A stretch of 64,000 bases of DNA from Rickettsiella grylli (GTDB taxonomy: Bacteria > Pseudomonadota > Gammaproteobacteria > Diplorickettsiales > Diplorickettsiaceae), in assembly GCF_000168295.1 (NCBI RefSeq), contig NZ_AAQJ02000001.1, positions 523,001-587,000 on the forward strand, written 5' to 3'. The translations under genes and the position numbers were made by a program. Below, one piece after another: positions 1-9,962 of this stretch. The notes beneath the pieces are model-generated. The model had not been told where the DNA came from. It saw nothing but the letters and a program-made list of their open reading frames with translations, and searched no databases. Position 1 is the stretch's first letter, and each line of letters opens with the position of its first letter.

Positions 1-543
1 CCAGTTGCTTCACCCATGGACATCAATAAAATCCCCATGAAGCCTAAAATTCTTACTGAAGATGAAGAAGATTGTTTAATCAATGTATTGAAAAAAAATG
101 AAGAAAAAAATGAGAAACTAGAGCGTTTATTTTTACTTCCAGCGGAAGAGAGTATAAAAATTTTTCTTAATCATGAACGATTGCTCTCAATGATAAAGAA
201 GGTTAATTATTTTTTTAAATCCAAACAGATTGAAGGCAACGACGATATTTTTCAATTAATAATCGATATCAATCTCATTTTAAAAGAAATTATCGAACCC
301 ATGATTCAGCTTACCGAAGAGAATAAAAAAATTGTACAAAACACGTTATTCTATATTCTGAACTGTTTCCAAAATGATCTTGATGACCGGGAAAGTCAAT
401 CCATTCAAAAGCGAAATGATAAAGATGAAAGTCATTATGTGGAAATGAAAGGTTCAATTAATCCCAATGAACTTTTTTCTTTTCGAGCGAAAGGATCTTC
501 ACACGGTTTTCCTCCACCTTTACCACATCGTAACATTCCATAA
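1..543 (+). CDS. Hypothetical protein, possibly the 3' end of a longer gene
   Basis: Unrecognised protein rich in Glu, Lys, Ile and Asn. The first in-window ATG is at 16 (175 residues), but the same frame is open back to base 1, so the gene may begin before the window and this may be only its C-terminal part. The visible part looks helical and has no signal peptide or membrane segment. It ends in a basic, proline-rich tail (FPPPLPHRNIP). It converges on the DUF3579 gene, with a hairpin between them. No function can be assigned. Confidence 0.55.
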   Translation, partial: PVASPMDINKIPMKPKILTEDEEDCLINVLKKNEEKNEKLERLFLLPAEESIKIFLNHERLLSMIKKVNYFFKSKQIEGNDDIFQLIIDINLILKEIIEPMIQLTEENKKIVQNTLFYILNCFQNDLDDRESQSIQKRNDKDESHYVEMKGSINPNELFSFRAKGSSHGFPPPLPHRNIP

Positions 544-572
544 AAGGGCTATTTGATAACAAGTAGCAATAC

Positions 573-600
573 CATGGTTGCCGAATAAACGGTAACCATG
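573..600. terminator. Hairpin between convergent genes
   Basis: An 11-bp stem (CATGGTTGCCG against CGGTAACCATG, one G-U pair) with a 6-base AATAAA loop lies between the converging genes ending at 543 and 626. A short T-run follows at about 609-614 on the plus strand. It is a plausible but not classical rho-independent terminator, because the T-run is about 8 bases from the stem. Confidence 0.45.
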
Positions 601-625
601 AGGGATTGAAATTTTTAGAAGAGAA

Positions 626-958
626 CTACGATGTCTCTTCGGATTCAGAATAGAATGGATGTATTTTTAAACGATTTTCACCGGCAAATTTCATAATACA
701 GTCGAAAATATCAGGATTGGTTTTTTTGAGCTTGGGATCAAGAACTAAGCATTTATTACGACTTTCCTGATCGATCATGGGTCGAAGTTGAGGCGAATAG
801 GTCATACGCCGGTTCGTGAAACTTGCTAAACAACCACACATCCGCTCAGCCCAATCACTGGGTCTAAATTTCTCACCGGTTTCAGTAACACCTTCGATTA
901 AAATAAATTTTTTTCGTTGGTTTTTATAGGCGACAGTGTTTTTTAACATAAATGACAA
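626..958 (-). CDS. DUF3579 family protein
   Basis: A 110-aa cytoplasmic protein recognised as DUF3579 from the central FRPSDWAERMCG block (about residues 31-42), the RMTYSPQLRPM block and the KCLVLD strand. The family is small, widespread in beta- and gammaproteobacteria and of unknown function. The length is normal and the frame is intact. It lies downstream of, and on the same strand as, the rpoH/CYTH unit, 47 bases after the CYTH stop. A second Met at residue 4 is an alternative start. Confidence 0.8.
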   Translation of the reverse strand: MSFMLKNTVAYKNQRKKFILIEGVTETGEKFRPSDWAERMCGCLASFTNRRMTYSPQLRPMIDQESRNKCLVLDPKLKKTNPDIFDCIMKFAGENRLKIHPFYSESEETS

Positions 959-1005
959 AGCTCTTATTAAGTTTCCAAGATATTACCGGAATTATTGGGA
1001 ATTAA

Positions 1006-1644
1006 CTAGAGACAATTGGATGACATTTTATTGTCATTATAGAGCAGATAACCGCGCATTGCTTTACTGCGAGTTTCTACGGTAAGCGGGATCGTTGATT
1101 TCAGTTGTTCCGCTATTTTATAGAGTTGTTGGCTATCGCCTTGCTTTAATTCAAGCTCAATTTCATGTAACGCGGTTTGATGTGTGGCTGTTTTGACATG
1201 GCCTTGATCGAGTACACATTCGACGTGCGTTTCATTTTCGGTGAATAAATTCCACGAGCGGCGTTCAAAATCAGTATGAAATAATTCGAATAGCGGCTTA
1301 TGACCCAGAATGCTTTTTAATTTTGTTTTTAAATGAACGTCGGTAAATTGCTCTATATTTGGCTTATTGTGTGTGACGAGTTGATCCCATTCATGCCGGT
1401 GTTGTAGATCCCCTATTTGTTTTCCCGCAGTTTTTAAGGTTTGAATAGTGCGGCCACCGGCCTCTCGGATCCGCATCGATAGTCCATGTTGCCATAAATC
1501 AAGATCAGCTGAGTCGAAATATCGGCTAATAAGTCGTTCTACTAAAATGGGTTGTGTAGGATTAGGTTTCAATAGAGGGTGTTCTAATAACAAATGAACC
1601 TGTTCAGGAGCAATATGAAGTTTAAGTTCAATTTCTAAAAACAT
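1006..1644 (-). CDS. CYTH domain protein, probable inorganic triphosphatase
   Basis: A 212-aa protein that opens with the CYTH signature EIELKL (residues 4-9), where alternating acidic residues bind metal. Later basic and acidic strands typical of the triphosphate tunnel follow: ISRYFDSADLDLW, MRIREAGG, TLKTAG, and a C-terminal EIELELKQG. CYTH proteins hydrolyse triphosphate or thiamine triphosphate. This one matches the N-terminal half of E. coli YgiF and lacks the CHAD half. Its start is only 4 bases after the stop of the small gene upstream, so it is very probably translated from the rpoH transcript. Confidence 0.8.
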   Translation of the reverse strand: MFLEIELKLHIAPEQVHLLLEHPLLKPNPTQPILVERLISRYFDSADLDLWQHGLSMRIREAGGRTIQTLKTAGKQIGDLQHRHEWDQLVTHNKPNIEQFTDVHLKTKLKSILGHKPLFELFHTDFERRSWNLFTENETHVECVLDQGHVKTATHQTALHEIELELKQGDSQQLYKIAEQLKSTIPLTVETRSKAMRGYLLYNDNKMSSNCL

Positions 1645-1648
1645 AAAT

Positions 1649-1825
1649 TTAAGCAGGTGTTTGCGTTTTTATATCACGCTGAGCCATCAATCGTTGATAG
1701 TATTCTATTTCTTCTATTTGTGAAGCCGATTTATCAGGATGGTGTTTATCAAATTTCGCCAGAAATTGATCGCTATCACTGACAAAGTCGCGATTTAAAT
1801 GAAGGGTTTTTTTTATTGATTTCAT
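1649..1825 (-). CDS. Small CBU_0585-family protein
   Basis: A 58-aa gene read directly from the sequence. Its product begins [20 protein letters not shown] and continues with [12 protein letters not shown] and EIEYYQRL. This matches my recollection of the small CBU_0585 family (pattern D-x-FL-x-x-FDK-x-HP-x-x-SxSQ-x-x-EIxKYxxI) known mainly from Coxiella and Legionella. Its ATG overlaps the TGA of rpoH (ATGA, 1822-1825), and its stop lies 4 bases before the CYTH start. It therefore looks translationally coupled inside the rpoH unit. Function unknown. Confidence 0.75.
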   Translation of the reverse strand: MKSIKKTLHLNRDFVSDSDQFLAKFDKHHPDKSASQIEEIEYYQRLMAQRDIKTQTPA

Positions 1826-2694
1826 GTTGTTTGCTGCAAGAGGGTATGACGTAGTGCTTTCATTGCTTTTTGTTCTAATTGACGTATACGTTCTGCGGAT
1901 ACGTGATAACGCTGAGCTAATTCTTGCAAGGTCATTTTAGGCTCCATTAACCAACGATCACGAATAATATTTTGTTCTCGTTCGTCCAATTGAGTTAACG
2001 CTTTATAGAGGTTGTCATGATTAGATTCAGTGCTGTTACTGGCTTCCAGTAAACGTGCGGGGTCATAACGATTATCTTCAAAATGTATATCCAATAAGGG
2101 ATAGCGCGTGGATTTCGCCTCGTTAGGGTCATCATGACTGATGTCTAAGCTCATATCGTTGGAGGCTAAACGAAATTCCATTTCACGTACCGTTTCAGGT
2201 TTAACGCCGAGATCATGCGCAACGGCTTCAATTTCGTTTTGGTTAAACCAACCTAAACGTTTTTTCATTTTACGTAAATTAAAGAACAATTTACGTTGTG
2301 CTTTCGTCGTGGCTATTTTAACAATACGCCAGTTACGTAAGATAAATTCCTGAATTTCAGCTTTGATCCAATGAACCGCAAATGAAATAAGACGCACACC
2401 GACTTTGGGATCAAAGCGCTTAACCGCTTTCATTAAGCCAATATTTCCCTCTTGAATGAGGTCAGCCAGTGCTAAGCCATACCCCATATAGGTTTGTGCA
2501 ATATGGACGACGAAGCGTAGGTTCGTAATAATAAGTTTTTTAGCGGCGTCCAGATCGTGGTGTTGATAATAACGTTCGGCAAGTTCGATTTCTTCTTCAG
2601 CGCTTAATACGGGGATTTGTTTCAGCCGGGTAATATAGGCGTCCGTACTATTGATAGGAAGCGTCTGATAAAGTGCTTGTAAGTGCGTGTTCAT
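1822..2694 (-). CDS. rpoH: RNA polymerase sigma-32 factor
   Basis: Heat-shock sigma factor of 290 aa from this start. Region 2 is very close to E. coli RpoH ([19 protein letters not shown], then [15 protein letters not shown]). The RpoH box [18 protein letters not shown] follows, and region 4 carries the -35-reading helix ([19 protein letters not shown]). The frame is open to an ATG at 2745, but the ATG at 2694 has a strong ribosome site (GGAGAAGG about 2 bases upstream) and gives the family's usual N-terminus. It heads a unit with the small CBU_0585-type gene and the CYTH gene and is divergent from ispG. Confidence 0.95.
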   Translation of the reverse strand: MNTHLQALYQTLPINSTDAYITRLKQIPVLSAEEEIELAERYYQHHDLDAAKKLIITNLRFVVHIAQTYMGYGLALADLIQEGNIGLMKAVKRFDPKVGVRLISFAVHWIKAEIQEFILRNWRIVKIATTKAQRKLFFNLRKMKKRLGWFNQNEIEAVAHDLGVKPETVREMEFRLASNDMSLDISHDDPNEAKSTRYPLLDIHFEDNRYDPARLLEASNSTESNHDNLYKALTQLDEREQNIIRDRWLMEPKMTLQELAQRYHVSAERIRQLEQKAMKALRHTLLQQTT

Positions 2695-2811
2695 GACCTT
2701 CTCCGTTGTCTTTAGACTTGTTTTAATAGGTACACTTGACTTCATAATGTGCTAAAGTATACCGCAAAAGATTCTTATTTTCATCCGCCTTTTTAAAAAT
2801 AAAGGAAATTT

Positions 2812-4050
2812 ATGACTGAATCCGAGCCTGCAACCTCGATTATACGGCGTATGAGCACGCCTGTTCAAGTGGGGTCGGTGAGATTGGGGGGAGGGGCTGC
2901 TGTCGTTATTCAATCGATGACCAATACCGATACAGAGGATGCTGAAGCGACAGCCCAACAAATTATAGCGTTAGCCGAAGCCGGTTCGGAATTAGTTCGA
3001 ATAACAGTCAATACCGCACACGCTGCAAAACAAGTTCCTTTTATTCGTGATAAAGTCCGTGAATCAGGCTACTTTGTGCCGATAATTGGGGATTTTCATT
3101 ACAATGGTCACCGTCTTTTGCAGAATGATCCAGCCTGTGCAGAAGCGCTCGATAAATACCGTATTAATCCAGGAAATGTCGGTTACGGTGAAAAACGCGA
3201 TGTGCAATTTAAACGGATGATAGATATTGCATTGACCTACAATAAGCCCGTGCGAATAGGCGTGAATTGGGGGAGTTTAGATCAGGATCTCAGCGCGCGT
3301 CAGATGGATAAAAATGCTCAATTGAAACATCCACGTCCTGTTGCAGAAGTCTTGCGAGAAACTTTAATACTGTCTGCCTTGTCCAGTGCTCAATGCGCGG
3401 AAAAAATGGGGTTGCCTGCTCATCGAATCGTCTTATCCTGTAAAGTCAGCCGCGTACCCGATTTAATAACCATTCATCGTGATCTCGCTACACGTTGTCC
3501 CTATGCTCTCCATTTAGGTTTAACAGAAGCAGGAATGGGATCGAACGGAATAATAGCAACGACAGCCGCTTTTGCCGTTTTATTACAAGAAGGGATAGGG
3601 GATACGATTCGTGCGTCATTAACTCCAGAGCCTGGTGGTGATAGACGACGTGAAGTGCGGGTCTGCCAACAGATTTTACAATCGTTGGGTTTACGTGCGT
3701 TTAAACCGTCTGTGTCTGCCTGTCCGGGCTGTGGGCGTACGACAAGTCGTTACTTTCAGGAATTGGCTCATCACGTTGAATCGTATGTTGAAACGCGTAT
3801 GCCAACATGGTCAAAAAAATATAAAGGGGTTGAGAAGCTTTCTTTGGCGGTGATGGGGTGTATTGTGAACGGACCGGGTGAAAGCAAGCATGCTAACATT
3901 GGCATTAGTTTACCGGGTACTGGCGAGCGTCCGATTGCTCCCGTTTTTGCCGATGGACGTAAAGTAGCGACATTAAGAGGAGATGATATGCTCCAACAAT
4001 TCCAGCATATTGTAGAGGAATACGTGCACACGCACTATACCGAAAAATAA
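2812..4050 (+). CDS. ispG: (E)-4-hydroxy-3-methylbut-2-enyl-diphosphate synthase (GcpE)
   Basis: A 412-aa enzyme of the non-mevalonate (MEP) isoprenoid pathway that reduces MEcPP to HMBPP with a [4Fe-4S] cluster. It shows the N-terminal [13 protein letters not shown] motif, a TIM-barrel core ([19 protein letters not shown]) and the cluster cysteines C304 and C307 (CPGCGRT) and C350 (GCIVNGPGE, with the conserved Glu). At 412 aa it is slightly longer than the E. coli enzyme. A ribosome site (AAAGGAAA) precedes the ATG. The organism therefore probably makes its own isoprenoid precursors. Confidence 0.95.
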   Translation: MTESEPATSIIRRMSTPVQVGSVRLGGGAAVVIQSMTNTDTEDAEATAQQIIALAEAGSELVRITVNTAHAAKQVPFIRDKVRESGYFVPIIGDFHYNGHRLLQNDPACAEALDKYRINPGNVGYGEKRDVQFKRMIDIALTYNKPVRIGVNWGSLDQDLSARQMDKNAQLKHPRPVAEVLRETLILSALSSAQCAEKMGLPAHRIVLSCKVSRVPDLITIHRDLATRCPYALHLGLTEAGMGSNGIIATTAAFAVLLQEGIGDTIRASLTPEPGGDRRREVRVCQQILQSLGLRAFKPSVSACPGCGRTTSRYFQELAHHVESYVETRMPTWSKKYKGVEKLSLAVMGCIVNGPGESKHANIGISLPGTGERPIAPVFADGRKVATLRGDDMLQQFQHIVEEYVHTHYTEK

Positions 4051-4163
4051 AAACAATAAAAACACAGTGGCGTGAAAAAAATTTAAATTAAATTGACTTT
4101 TTCGTTTATCCTTTTTAATGAATGGTCCATCAAAATGCCCTACAAGCTCCTTGGCTGTGTGTT

Positions 4164-6335
4164 TTAAGGTCGATTCTCTGCCGGATTCATTGCGTGCATT
4201 TCAGCGTCTGCGTCTTTTGTTGGCGTGTTTTTTTCAGTTTTGAGCGTGAAAAAAGAAATCCACGCCGTCCGTGAGAGGGCTTTCGTGAATTTTGAAAATG
4301 TCACTGTATTCCATGCCTGATTCATTGCGGTTATGACCGAAGTTGTTGATTTTAGGGCTTTCGTGCAGCGCGGTTTTATTTCTTGTTCTCTCTGAATGGA
4401 TGGGGTTCCCTCTGTCTGATGGGGGCCTCCCCGATGAGAGCAGCAAAGTGATACGTAAGGTTCTAATTTTTTAAAAAAGAGCAAACAGGTTGCGGTTAAG
4501 CAGTAACCTAAGCGTGTCCCTCCGAGGTATAAACTAATGCCAATAACTAATTCAAGATGACTATAGGTGTTCGCATGATTGATAAGGCAAGCCGCGAGAA
4601 GCGATAAACTTTGTGTAAAGCCCCATTGAGTCATCGGGTGTTGGTGGATAGGCTTCACGTGCGCCGAGAGGAGTAGGATGGTTGTATTGATTCCGTACGG
4701 AAGCAGTAAGGTTAAACACGATTCATGATTATTCAGCCTGTCCATCAGATCGGCCGTTTGGAATAACTGTCTGTTTTCATTCAGGAAAGGAATTAATAAT
4801 TGTCGTGCATTTTCTTCAATAATATGCTGATACAAGGCGTAGCTGGATAGACCGACGTGCATAAAAGAAATGGCCCATTGAGCTAAATGCTTAAGATGAC
4901 GCCTGGTTTTAGAAAAGGTTTCCTTGTCATTGAAAAAAATAATCCATTCGGCATGACGCGTGATCCCAGTGATAAAACCGAATATAAAAAAAGGAATTGC
5001 ATTGAAACCGAGTCGAAAGAAATATTTATTTCTTTCATAAAAATTTAAATAAGAACCCGACACCGTTTCTGAATGAAGGAAAGGCATTGTTGTTTTATTG
5101 AATACGGTCTGAAAAAAATGATTTGGAATAGAAATACACTGTGCGGCGGATGCATCATGTGCCGTTCGATTGGTTAACAGAGGCTTCCATTGCAACGTAC
5201 GGGATACATTCGCCTTGTTTAAATAAAAGATAATGTGGCTTTGAATCGAGGATGAAGCCCAGGGATTAATCCCCTCTTTTTCTATCTTTAAAATGCAGCT
5301 GTTGTTTGTTTTTCTAAGAAAATTTAACGGTGAAAACGTTGCAATCGATTGCTTGAGGAGTGGTGTTATCACGTCACAATGGATACCCGTTTTAGGATAA
5401 ACCTGAAAAAAATGGATAAGATGGATGATGTAGCATTGGTTCGATTGGATTTCCACTGTTTTATGTGCTGCGCCAACAATAAGTTTTTCGTTTTGATAAT
5501 GAGAATGAACAAAAATTTTCGTTAATTTTAATAAATAATGATAGCTGATCTTCGGTTGACTCGTGAATGCAAAAAGAGGAATAGGGCTTTCAAAATCGCA
5601 CCATGTCTCGTCAATAATACATGCTGTTTTACGGAGCGTTGTGAAATCTCGTCGCGTTAACAAACCAAAACCAAGATTAAAGGCATCCCAATTACAATGG
5701 TTCTCATTAAGTCCTCGTAAAGCATCATAATAATCCAAGGCTAATTTTTTGGGATAACCCTGATCCATTAAGCTTTTTATAACCGTCGTTTGGGGTCTTA
5801 TTTCGCTTTTCCCGATGACCGCGTTGATTAAACTTGATGAGTAGTGCATGAGGCTAAAGGGATCATAGAACTCTAAAAAATTTTCAGAAGATAATTGGTG
5901 TTTAGAAAAATTTTGTATAAGAATGGGGGAATCGGCTTGCCGGTGCTCATGGAATCGTCCAAGCGTATGAAAAAGCTCATGAATAATGGAATCGACATTA
6001 TGTGTTTTCCAATAGCCTCGCCATCCACCACCAATAAAGCAGGAAAGATATCCATATTTATTTCCATGATGCTGCTGAGCACCTAAGCGAGCATTACATC
6101 CTTCATCATGAACGCGAATATGACGTGTTTTTTGAATAGAAGCCGTTTTTAGGCTTACTTTGAATTGAAAGTGTGGAAAAAGAATTTGATTTAAACGATT
6201 CGCCGCTTGACGCACTGCATGTTCAAGAGAGGGGTTTTTTTTAGCACGCTCTGTGAAATCGATATAGAAATCAATCGGCACGCGTGAAGTGGTTTCACTC
6301 GCAAAAGACCAGCTTCGAATAGTCGCATAATGCAT
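4164..6335 (-). CDS. Astacin-like (M12A) zinc metalloprotease with membrane-spanning C-terminal half
   Basis: A 723-aa protein. Residues 119-130 hold the extended astacin zinc motif HELFHTLGRFHE (HExxHxxGxxHE), followed by HRQADS in place of the usual xxRxDR, and residues 161-165 hold the Met-turn SLMHY. The catalytic apparatus therefore looks complete. The middle (about 220-430) is unrecognised. From about residue 440 to 630 there are four to six hydrophobic stretches, then a polar tail. No N-terminal signal peptide is visible, so if exported it would need a specialised route such as Dot/Icm (inference). Astacins are rare in bacteria. The neighbours give no functional hint. Confidence 0.7.
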   Translation of the reverse strand: MHYATIRSWSFASETTSRVPIDFYIDFTERAKKNPSLEHAVRQAANRLNQILFPHFQFKVSLKTASIQKTRHIRVHDEGCNARLGAQQHHGNKYGYLSCFIGGGWRGYWKTHNVDSIIHELFHTLGRFHEHRQADSPILIQNFSKHQLSSENFLEFYDPFSLMHYSSSLINAVIGKSEIRPQTTVIKSLMDQGYPKKLALDYYDALRGLNENHCNWDAFNLGFGLLTRRDFTTLRKTACIIDETWCDFESPIPLFAFTSQPKISYHYLLKLTKIFVHSHYQNEKLIVGAAHKTVEIQSNQCYIIHLIHFFQVYPKTGIHCDVITPLLKQSIATFSPLNFLRKTNNSCILKIEKEGINPWASSSIQSHIIFYLNKANVSRTLQWKPLLTNRTAHDASAAQCISIPNHFFQTVFNKTTMPFLHSETVSGSYLNFYERNKYFFRLGFNAIPFFIFGFITGITRHAEWIIFFNDKETFSKTRRHLKHLAQWAISFMHVGLSSYALYQHIIEENARQLLIPFLNENRQLFQTADLMDRLNNHESCLTLLLPYGINTTILLLSAHVKPIHQHPMTQWGFTQSLSLLAACLINHANTYSHLELVIGISLYLGGTRLGYCLTATCLLFFKKLEPYVSLCCSHRGGPHQTEGTPSIQREQEIKPRCTKALKSTTSVITAMNQAWNTVTFSKFTKALSRTAWISFFTLKTEKNTPTKDADAEMHAMNPAENRP

Positions 6336-6495
6336 TTTTATTATTTTTTGTTAAAATAAATACTATAAAAAATAAAACTTAACGCAATATGAACAAAGGA
6401 CGTAGGTTCGGTTTTGAAAAAGTATAAAAAAATAAAAACAATCGAATCGGTTTGTGTTATTATCTTCGAGATGAAATTTTCAACCTGTAGATGTT

Positions 6496-7641
6496 ATGTT
6501 GCCTTCCTTGAAACGACAAAAGAAAATTGATCGTGACAGAAAATTGGTTCAAAGGATTAAAGAACTAGACGTTCAATTAAAAACTTCATCGGTTTATGCA
6601 CAAAAAGAAAAAACCGAAAAAAATAAAGCGCTTTTTTATGCCCTTTCAACACTTCTTTCGCTCAGTGGAATTATTATTTTTTCAAGTGGATGGTGTGCTG
6701 TTGCGTTACTTGGAACAGCGTTATCGATTATTATTGTTGAGGCTGGATTGCTCTCATCATTGAGTCTTCCCTTTATTGTGCTACCTTTGTATAACGTTTA
6801 TTTAGGCATACGGAATGTATTTAATTCTGAAAAAATAAAAAATCAAAATAAAGCCTATGATCAATGCCAACGTGTATTAATGACTTTAAAAAAATTAGCG
6901 TTTAAAAATGAGGTTTTATCGGCAAAAAGAGATATTCAATTAGCGAGTGCTATTAGCTCTTTTTTACCTACACTGTCGTTTCAGGAAAAAGCGACATTTT
7001 CTGAATTAAGCTTAAAGGATCAAATAAAACGGTTTAAACAGCAAATAAACAGCCATCCAGCGCATGTGAGACAACAAAAGGAAAAACAGATTTGGGATAA
7101 AATTTTTCGTTATTCCGCAATCTTTTCGTGTATAGGAATTACTTTATCTGCAATGACTTTATTGATGATACAGATGCTGTCCTATTCTATCTTTTTAGCG
7201 CCTATTTTGTCAGTGGGGGCTATTGGAGTGAGTATTGGCTTGAGCTTGATTGTTTTGGGACTTGTTCTGCTAAATACGCTGGGATATCCTATTTATTGGA
7301 GGATGCGTCATAGTTTTAGCGAGGTAAAGGCAAAAGCAGAGGATAGACATTATTCCACGCTTAAAAAAAACATTACAGAATTGGAGAAATTAGAAAAACA
7401 ATTGAATCAGCTGGATACAAAAATTGATGATGCACTTCAATTATCTGTCGAGAGTTTAACTCAAGTAAACCATGCATTGAAACAGGAAAAAGATAATGTT
7501 GATGTTTTAAAAAATGATCCGTTGCACGTCGTGAAGTTTGATAACGGTATGAATCATTATGGCCCCCTGTTTTCATTATCGACCTTAGCGCACCTAACAA
7601 AGCAGGTCGATTATACAACGGCCATGCCAAGACCATCATGA
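6496..7641 (+). CDS. Hypothetical membrane protein with coiled-coil segments
   Basis: A 381-aa protein not recognised from any family. A basic N-terminal helix (about 1-45) is followed by hydrophobic stretches at about 46-68 and 70-105. A charged linker (about 110-200) leads to a second hydrophobic pair at about 210-265. A helical, Lys/Glu-rich stretch at about 275-345 is predicted by eye to be coiled coil. The two hairpin-like membrane regions flanked by coiled coil recall inclusion-membrane or effector proteins of intracellular bacteria, but that is only a resemblance. It is divergent from the astacin-like gene. The ribosome site is weak. Confidence 0.6.
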   Translation: MLPSLKRQKKIDRDRKLVQRIKELDVQLKTSSVYAQKEKTEKNKALFYALSTLLSLSGIIIFSSGWCAVALLGTALSIIIVEAGLLSSLSLPFIVLPLYNVYLGIRNVFNSEKIKNQNKAYDQCQRVLMTLKKLAFKNEVLSAKRDIQLASAISSFLPTLSFQEKATFSELSLKDQIKRFKQQINSHPAHVRQQKEKQIWDKIFRYSAIFSCIGITLSAMTLLMIQMLSYSIFLAPILSVGAIGVSIGLSLIVLGLVLLNTLGYPIYWRMRHSFSEVKAKAEDRHYSTLKKNITELEKLEKQLNQLDTKIDDALQLSVESLTQVNHALKQEKDNVDVLKNDPLHVVKFDNGMNHYGPLFSLSTLAHLTKQVDYTTAMPRPS

Positions 7642-7702
7642 TGGGTGGATTGATCGCATGGAGACAATTGAGTAGGTCTTTCTCGTTTTAAAATTTAAAA
7701 AT

Positions 7703-8074
7703 TCATTCAGTAAGCAATAAAACAGCGACGACATGACGTTCTTCTGACATCAGAACGGTGTAAGTTCGGCATGCGGCAGCAAAGGTCATGACCTCTAAGC
7801 CTATGTTGTGGCGATAAAATAGATTGACTAAATGGGGATCAGGAAATAAGTTTTCATCACTACCGAATACGACAATACTGGGGTTTAATTCAATAATGGT
7901 GTGTAGATGTGCTGAGTTGCAATCAGCACGCCGTTGAGGTGGAAAAGGGTAGATTAACCGATGCGGCGTGACGACAAGACTCTGTGAAAATTTTTGTTCG
8001 TTAATCTGAATGAAATTGTTGCCATAAGCACGAATGTGATAGTGGCCTTTGCCGGTATCGAGGGTTAATTCCAT
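7703..8074 (-). CDS. Mth938-like domain protein (DUF498)
   Basis: A 123-aa single-domain protein of the Mth938/NDUFAF3-like family. It is recognised from the N-terminal beta strands (IRAYGNNFIQINEQKFSQSLVVTP), the strand ELNPSIVVFGSD (about residues 63-74), and the C-terminal GLEVMTFAAACRTYTVL in which the family's conserved segment lies. Bacterial members are small cytoplasmic proteins of unknown role; the mitochondrial relative is a complex I assembly factor. Length and frame are normal. It is divergent from recJ. Confidence 0.8.
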   Translation of the reverse strand: MELTLDTGKGHYHIRAYGNNFIQINEQKFSQSLVVTPHRLIYPFPPQRRADCNSAHLHTIIELNPSIVVFGSDENLFPDPHLVNLFYRHNIGLEVMTFAAACRTYTVLMSEERHVVAVLLLTE

Positions 8075-8226
8075 AATGGGACTATCTCGTTAAAATGATT
8101 GACGTTAGATTATAATGCTCAAAAAGTCTTATTGATACCGCAATATCATCATTTATTCAAGATTTTCACCTTTTGATAGGCTGTTCCTTCGGGAGGGTTC
8201 GCTGAAGTGGGGATGAATCTCAAATC

Positions 8227-9954
8227 ATGAACAAAGCTGTTTTACGTCGTGAATTTAATGGGGTTGAAAACTTAAGTGGTTTACATCCTGTTTTGCAACG
8301 GATCTATGCGGCACGAGGTATAAAATCCAAAGCGGAATTAGATTACCAATTGCAACATTTACTCCATTATCAGTCATTGACCGGTATTGAAGAAGCGGCA
8401 AAGTGTTTGGGTGAGGCCTTAATGCAGCAGCAACGTCTGCTTGTTGTTGGCGATTTTGATAGTGATGGCGCAACGAGCAGTGCATTAGCCGTCAATGCGC
8501 TACGCCAGTTTGGCGCGCAGCACGTCGATTTTTTAGTGCCTAATCGTTTTGAATATGGTTATGGTTTGACACCGGAAATCGTTGAGCTCGCTTTACAGAC
8601 TAAAAAACCAGACCTGATTATTACTGTCGATAATGGTATTTCAAGTCATGATGGCGTTATCGCTGCAAAAGCGGCTGGATTAAAAGTGGTAATTACTGAT
8701 CATCATTTGCCAGCAGAGAGTCTACCGTGCGCGGATGCAATAGTGAATCCGCAACAGCAGGGTGATCAATTTCCAAGTAAGCATTTAGCTGGCGTTGGCG
8801 TTATTTTTTATGTGATGTTAGCCTTGAGACAGTATTTACGCTGCCACGCGTGGTTTGAAAAAATGAAATGTGCATTACCGAACATGGGGCAATTTCTGGA
8901 TTTGGTTGCTTTGGGGACGGTAGCGGATTTAGTCAGTTTTGATCGAAATAATCGTATACTGGTGAGTCAAGGTTTACAATGGATTAAAAAAGGTAAAGCA
9001 CGACCGGGTATTTATGCGTTGCTCACGTTGGCCAAATGTGAGAAGGAATATCTGGTTGCCAGTGATTTATCATTTACGATTGCACCCCGTTTAAATGCAG
9101 CAGGACGATTAGCCGATATGTCTCTGGGTATCGCGTGTTTGCTTGAAACGGATTTTAATCGCGCGTATGACTATGCGTTGCAACTTAGCCAATTGAATGA
9201 AGAGCGTCGTAAAATAGAAAACACCATGAAGCACGAGGCGTTTATTATTTTGGAAAAAATAATTAAAAAAAAATCGTTAAAAAAAGGAATTTGCTTATAC
9301 GATAGTCGCTGGCATCAAGGTGTTATTGGTTTGCTCGCCTCCCGATTATCCGAACGTTTGCATCGACCCACGATCATTTTTGCAGATGGCCATCAAACCA
9401 ATGAGTTAAAAGGCTCAGCGCGATCCATTCGCGGCGTGCATATTCGTGATTTACTAGCAAATCTTGCATTGCGTTATCCTCACTTAATGACTAAGTTTGG
9501 TGGACATGCGATGGCAGCGGGGTTGAGTTTAAAAAAAGAGTCCTTTGATGCGTTTTCTCAGCTTTTCCAACAGGAATGTGAGCAACAGTGCCAGACGGAT
9601 TGTCTTCCCGCCATTTACACCGATGGTGAATTAACACAGGAAGCGCTTCATATAGAATTTGCTGAATTAATACGTTATCAGTCCGGTCCTTGGGGTCAAG
9701 ATTTTCCAGAGCCCGTGTTTGAAGGTTGTTTTCGGGTATTAACTCAACGTTTAGTGGGCGATAAACATTTAAAAATGGTATTAACCACGCAGAAAGGAAA
9801 TAACAAGCCCATTGAAGCTATTGCATTTAATGTCAACCCGCATTGGCCTAATCATCGTGCTGAATATATTACGGCGTGCTACCGCTTGGATATTAATTAC
9901 TACCAAGGTCGAAAAACTCTGCAATTAATTATTGAGAACTTGAAGATTGTATAA
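8227..9954 (+). CDS. recJ: Single-stranded-DNA-specific exonuclease RecJ
   Basis: A 575-aa 5'-3' single-strand exonuclease used in recombination and mismatch repair. Phosphoesterase motifs of the DHH superfamily are present: VGDFDSDGATS (about residue 75), VTDHH-type ITDHH with D158-H159-H160, then NAAGRLADMS, and the DHHA1 motif KFGGHAMAAGLS. The length equals the usual bacterial size. An Asn/Lys-rich patch near residue 345 reflects the AT-rich genome. A strong hairpin terminator follows the stop. Confidence 0.95.
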   Translation: MNKAVLRREFNGVENLSGLHPVLQRIYAARGIKSKAELDYQLQHLLHYQSLTGIEEAAKCLGEALMQQQRLLVVGDFDSDGATSSALAVNALRQFGAQHVDFLVPNRFEYGYGLTPEIVELALQTKKPDLIITVDNGISSHDGVIAAKAAGLKVVITDHHLPAESLPCADAIVNPQQQGDQFPSKHLAGVGVIFYVMLALRQYLRCHAWFEKMKCALPNMGQFLDLVALGTVADLVSFDRNNRILVSQGLQWIKKGKARPGIYALLTLAKCEKEYLVASDLSFTIAPRLNAAGRLADMSLGIACLLETDFNRAYDYALQLSQLNEERRKIENTMKHEAFIILEKIIKKKSLKKGICLYDSRWHQGVIGLLASRLSERLHRPTIIFADGHQTNELKGSARSIRGVHIRDLLANLALRYPHLMTKFGGHAMAAGLSLKKESFDAFSQLFQQECEQQCQTDCLPAIYTDGELTQEALHIEFAELIRYQSGPWGQDFPEPVFEGCFRVLTQRLVGDKHLKMVLTTQKGNNKPIEAIAFNVNPHWPNHRAEYITACYRLDINYYQGRKTLQLIIENLKIV

Positions 9955-9962
9955 AAACGACT

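Noticed and set aside
2141..2353. Open frame antisense to rpoH
   Set aside because: Lies entirely within rpoH on the other strand and has no recognisable product; a shadow of the real gene.
8100..8125. TTGACG and TATAAT near 8100 as a recJ promoter
   Set aside because: The two hexamers are only about 6 bases apart, far too close for a sigma-70 promoter.
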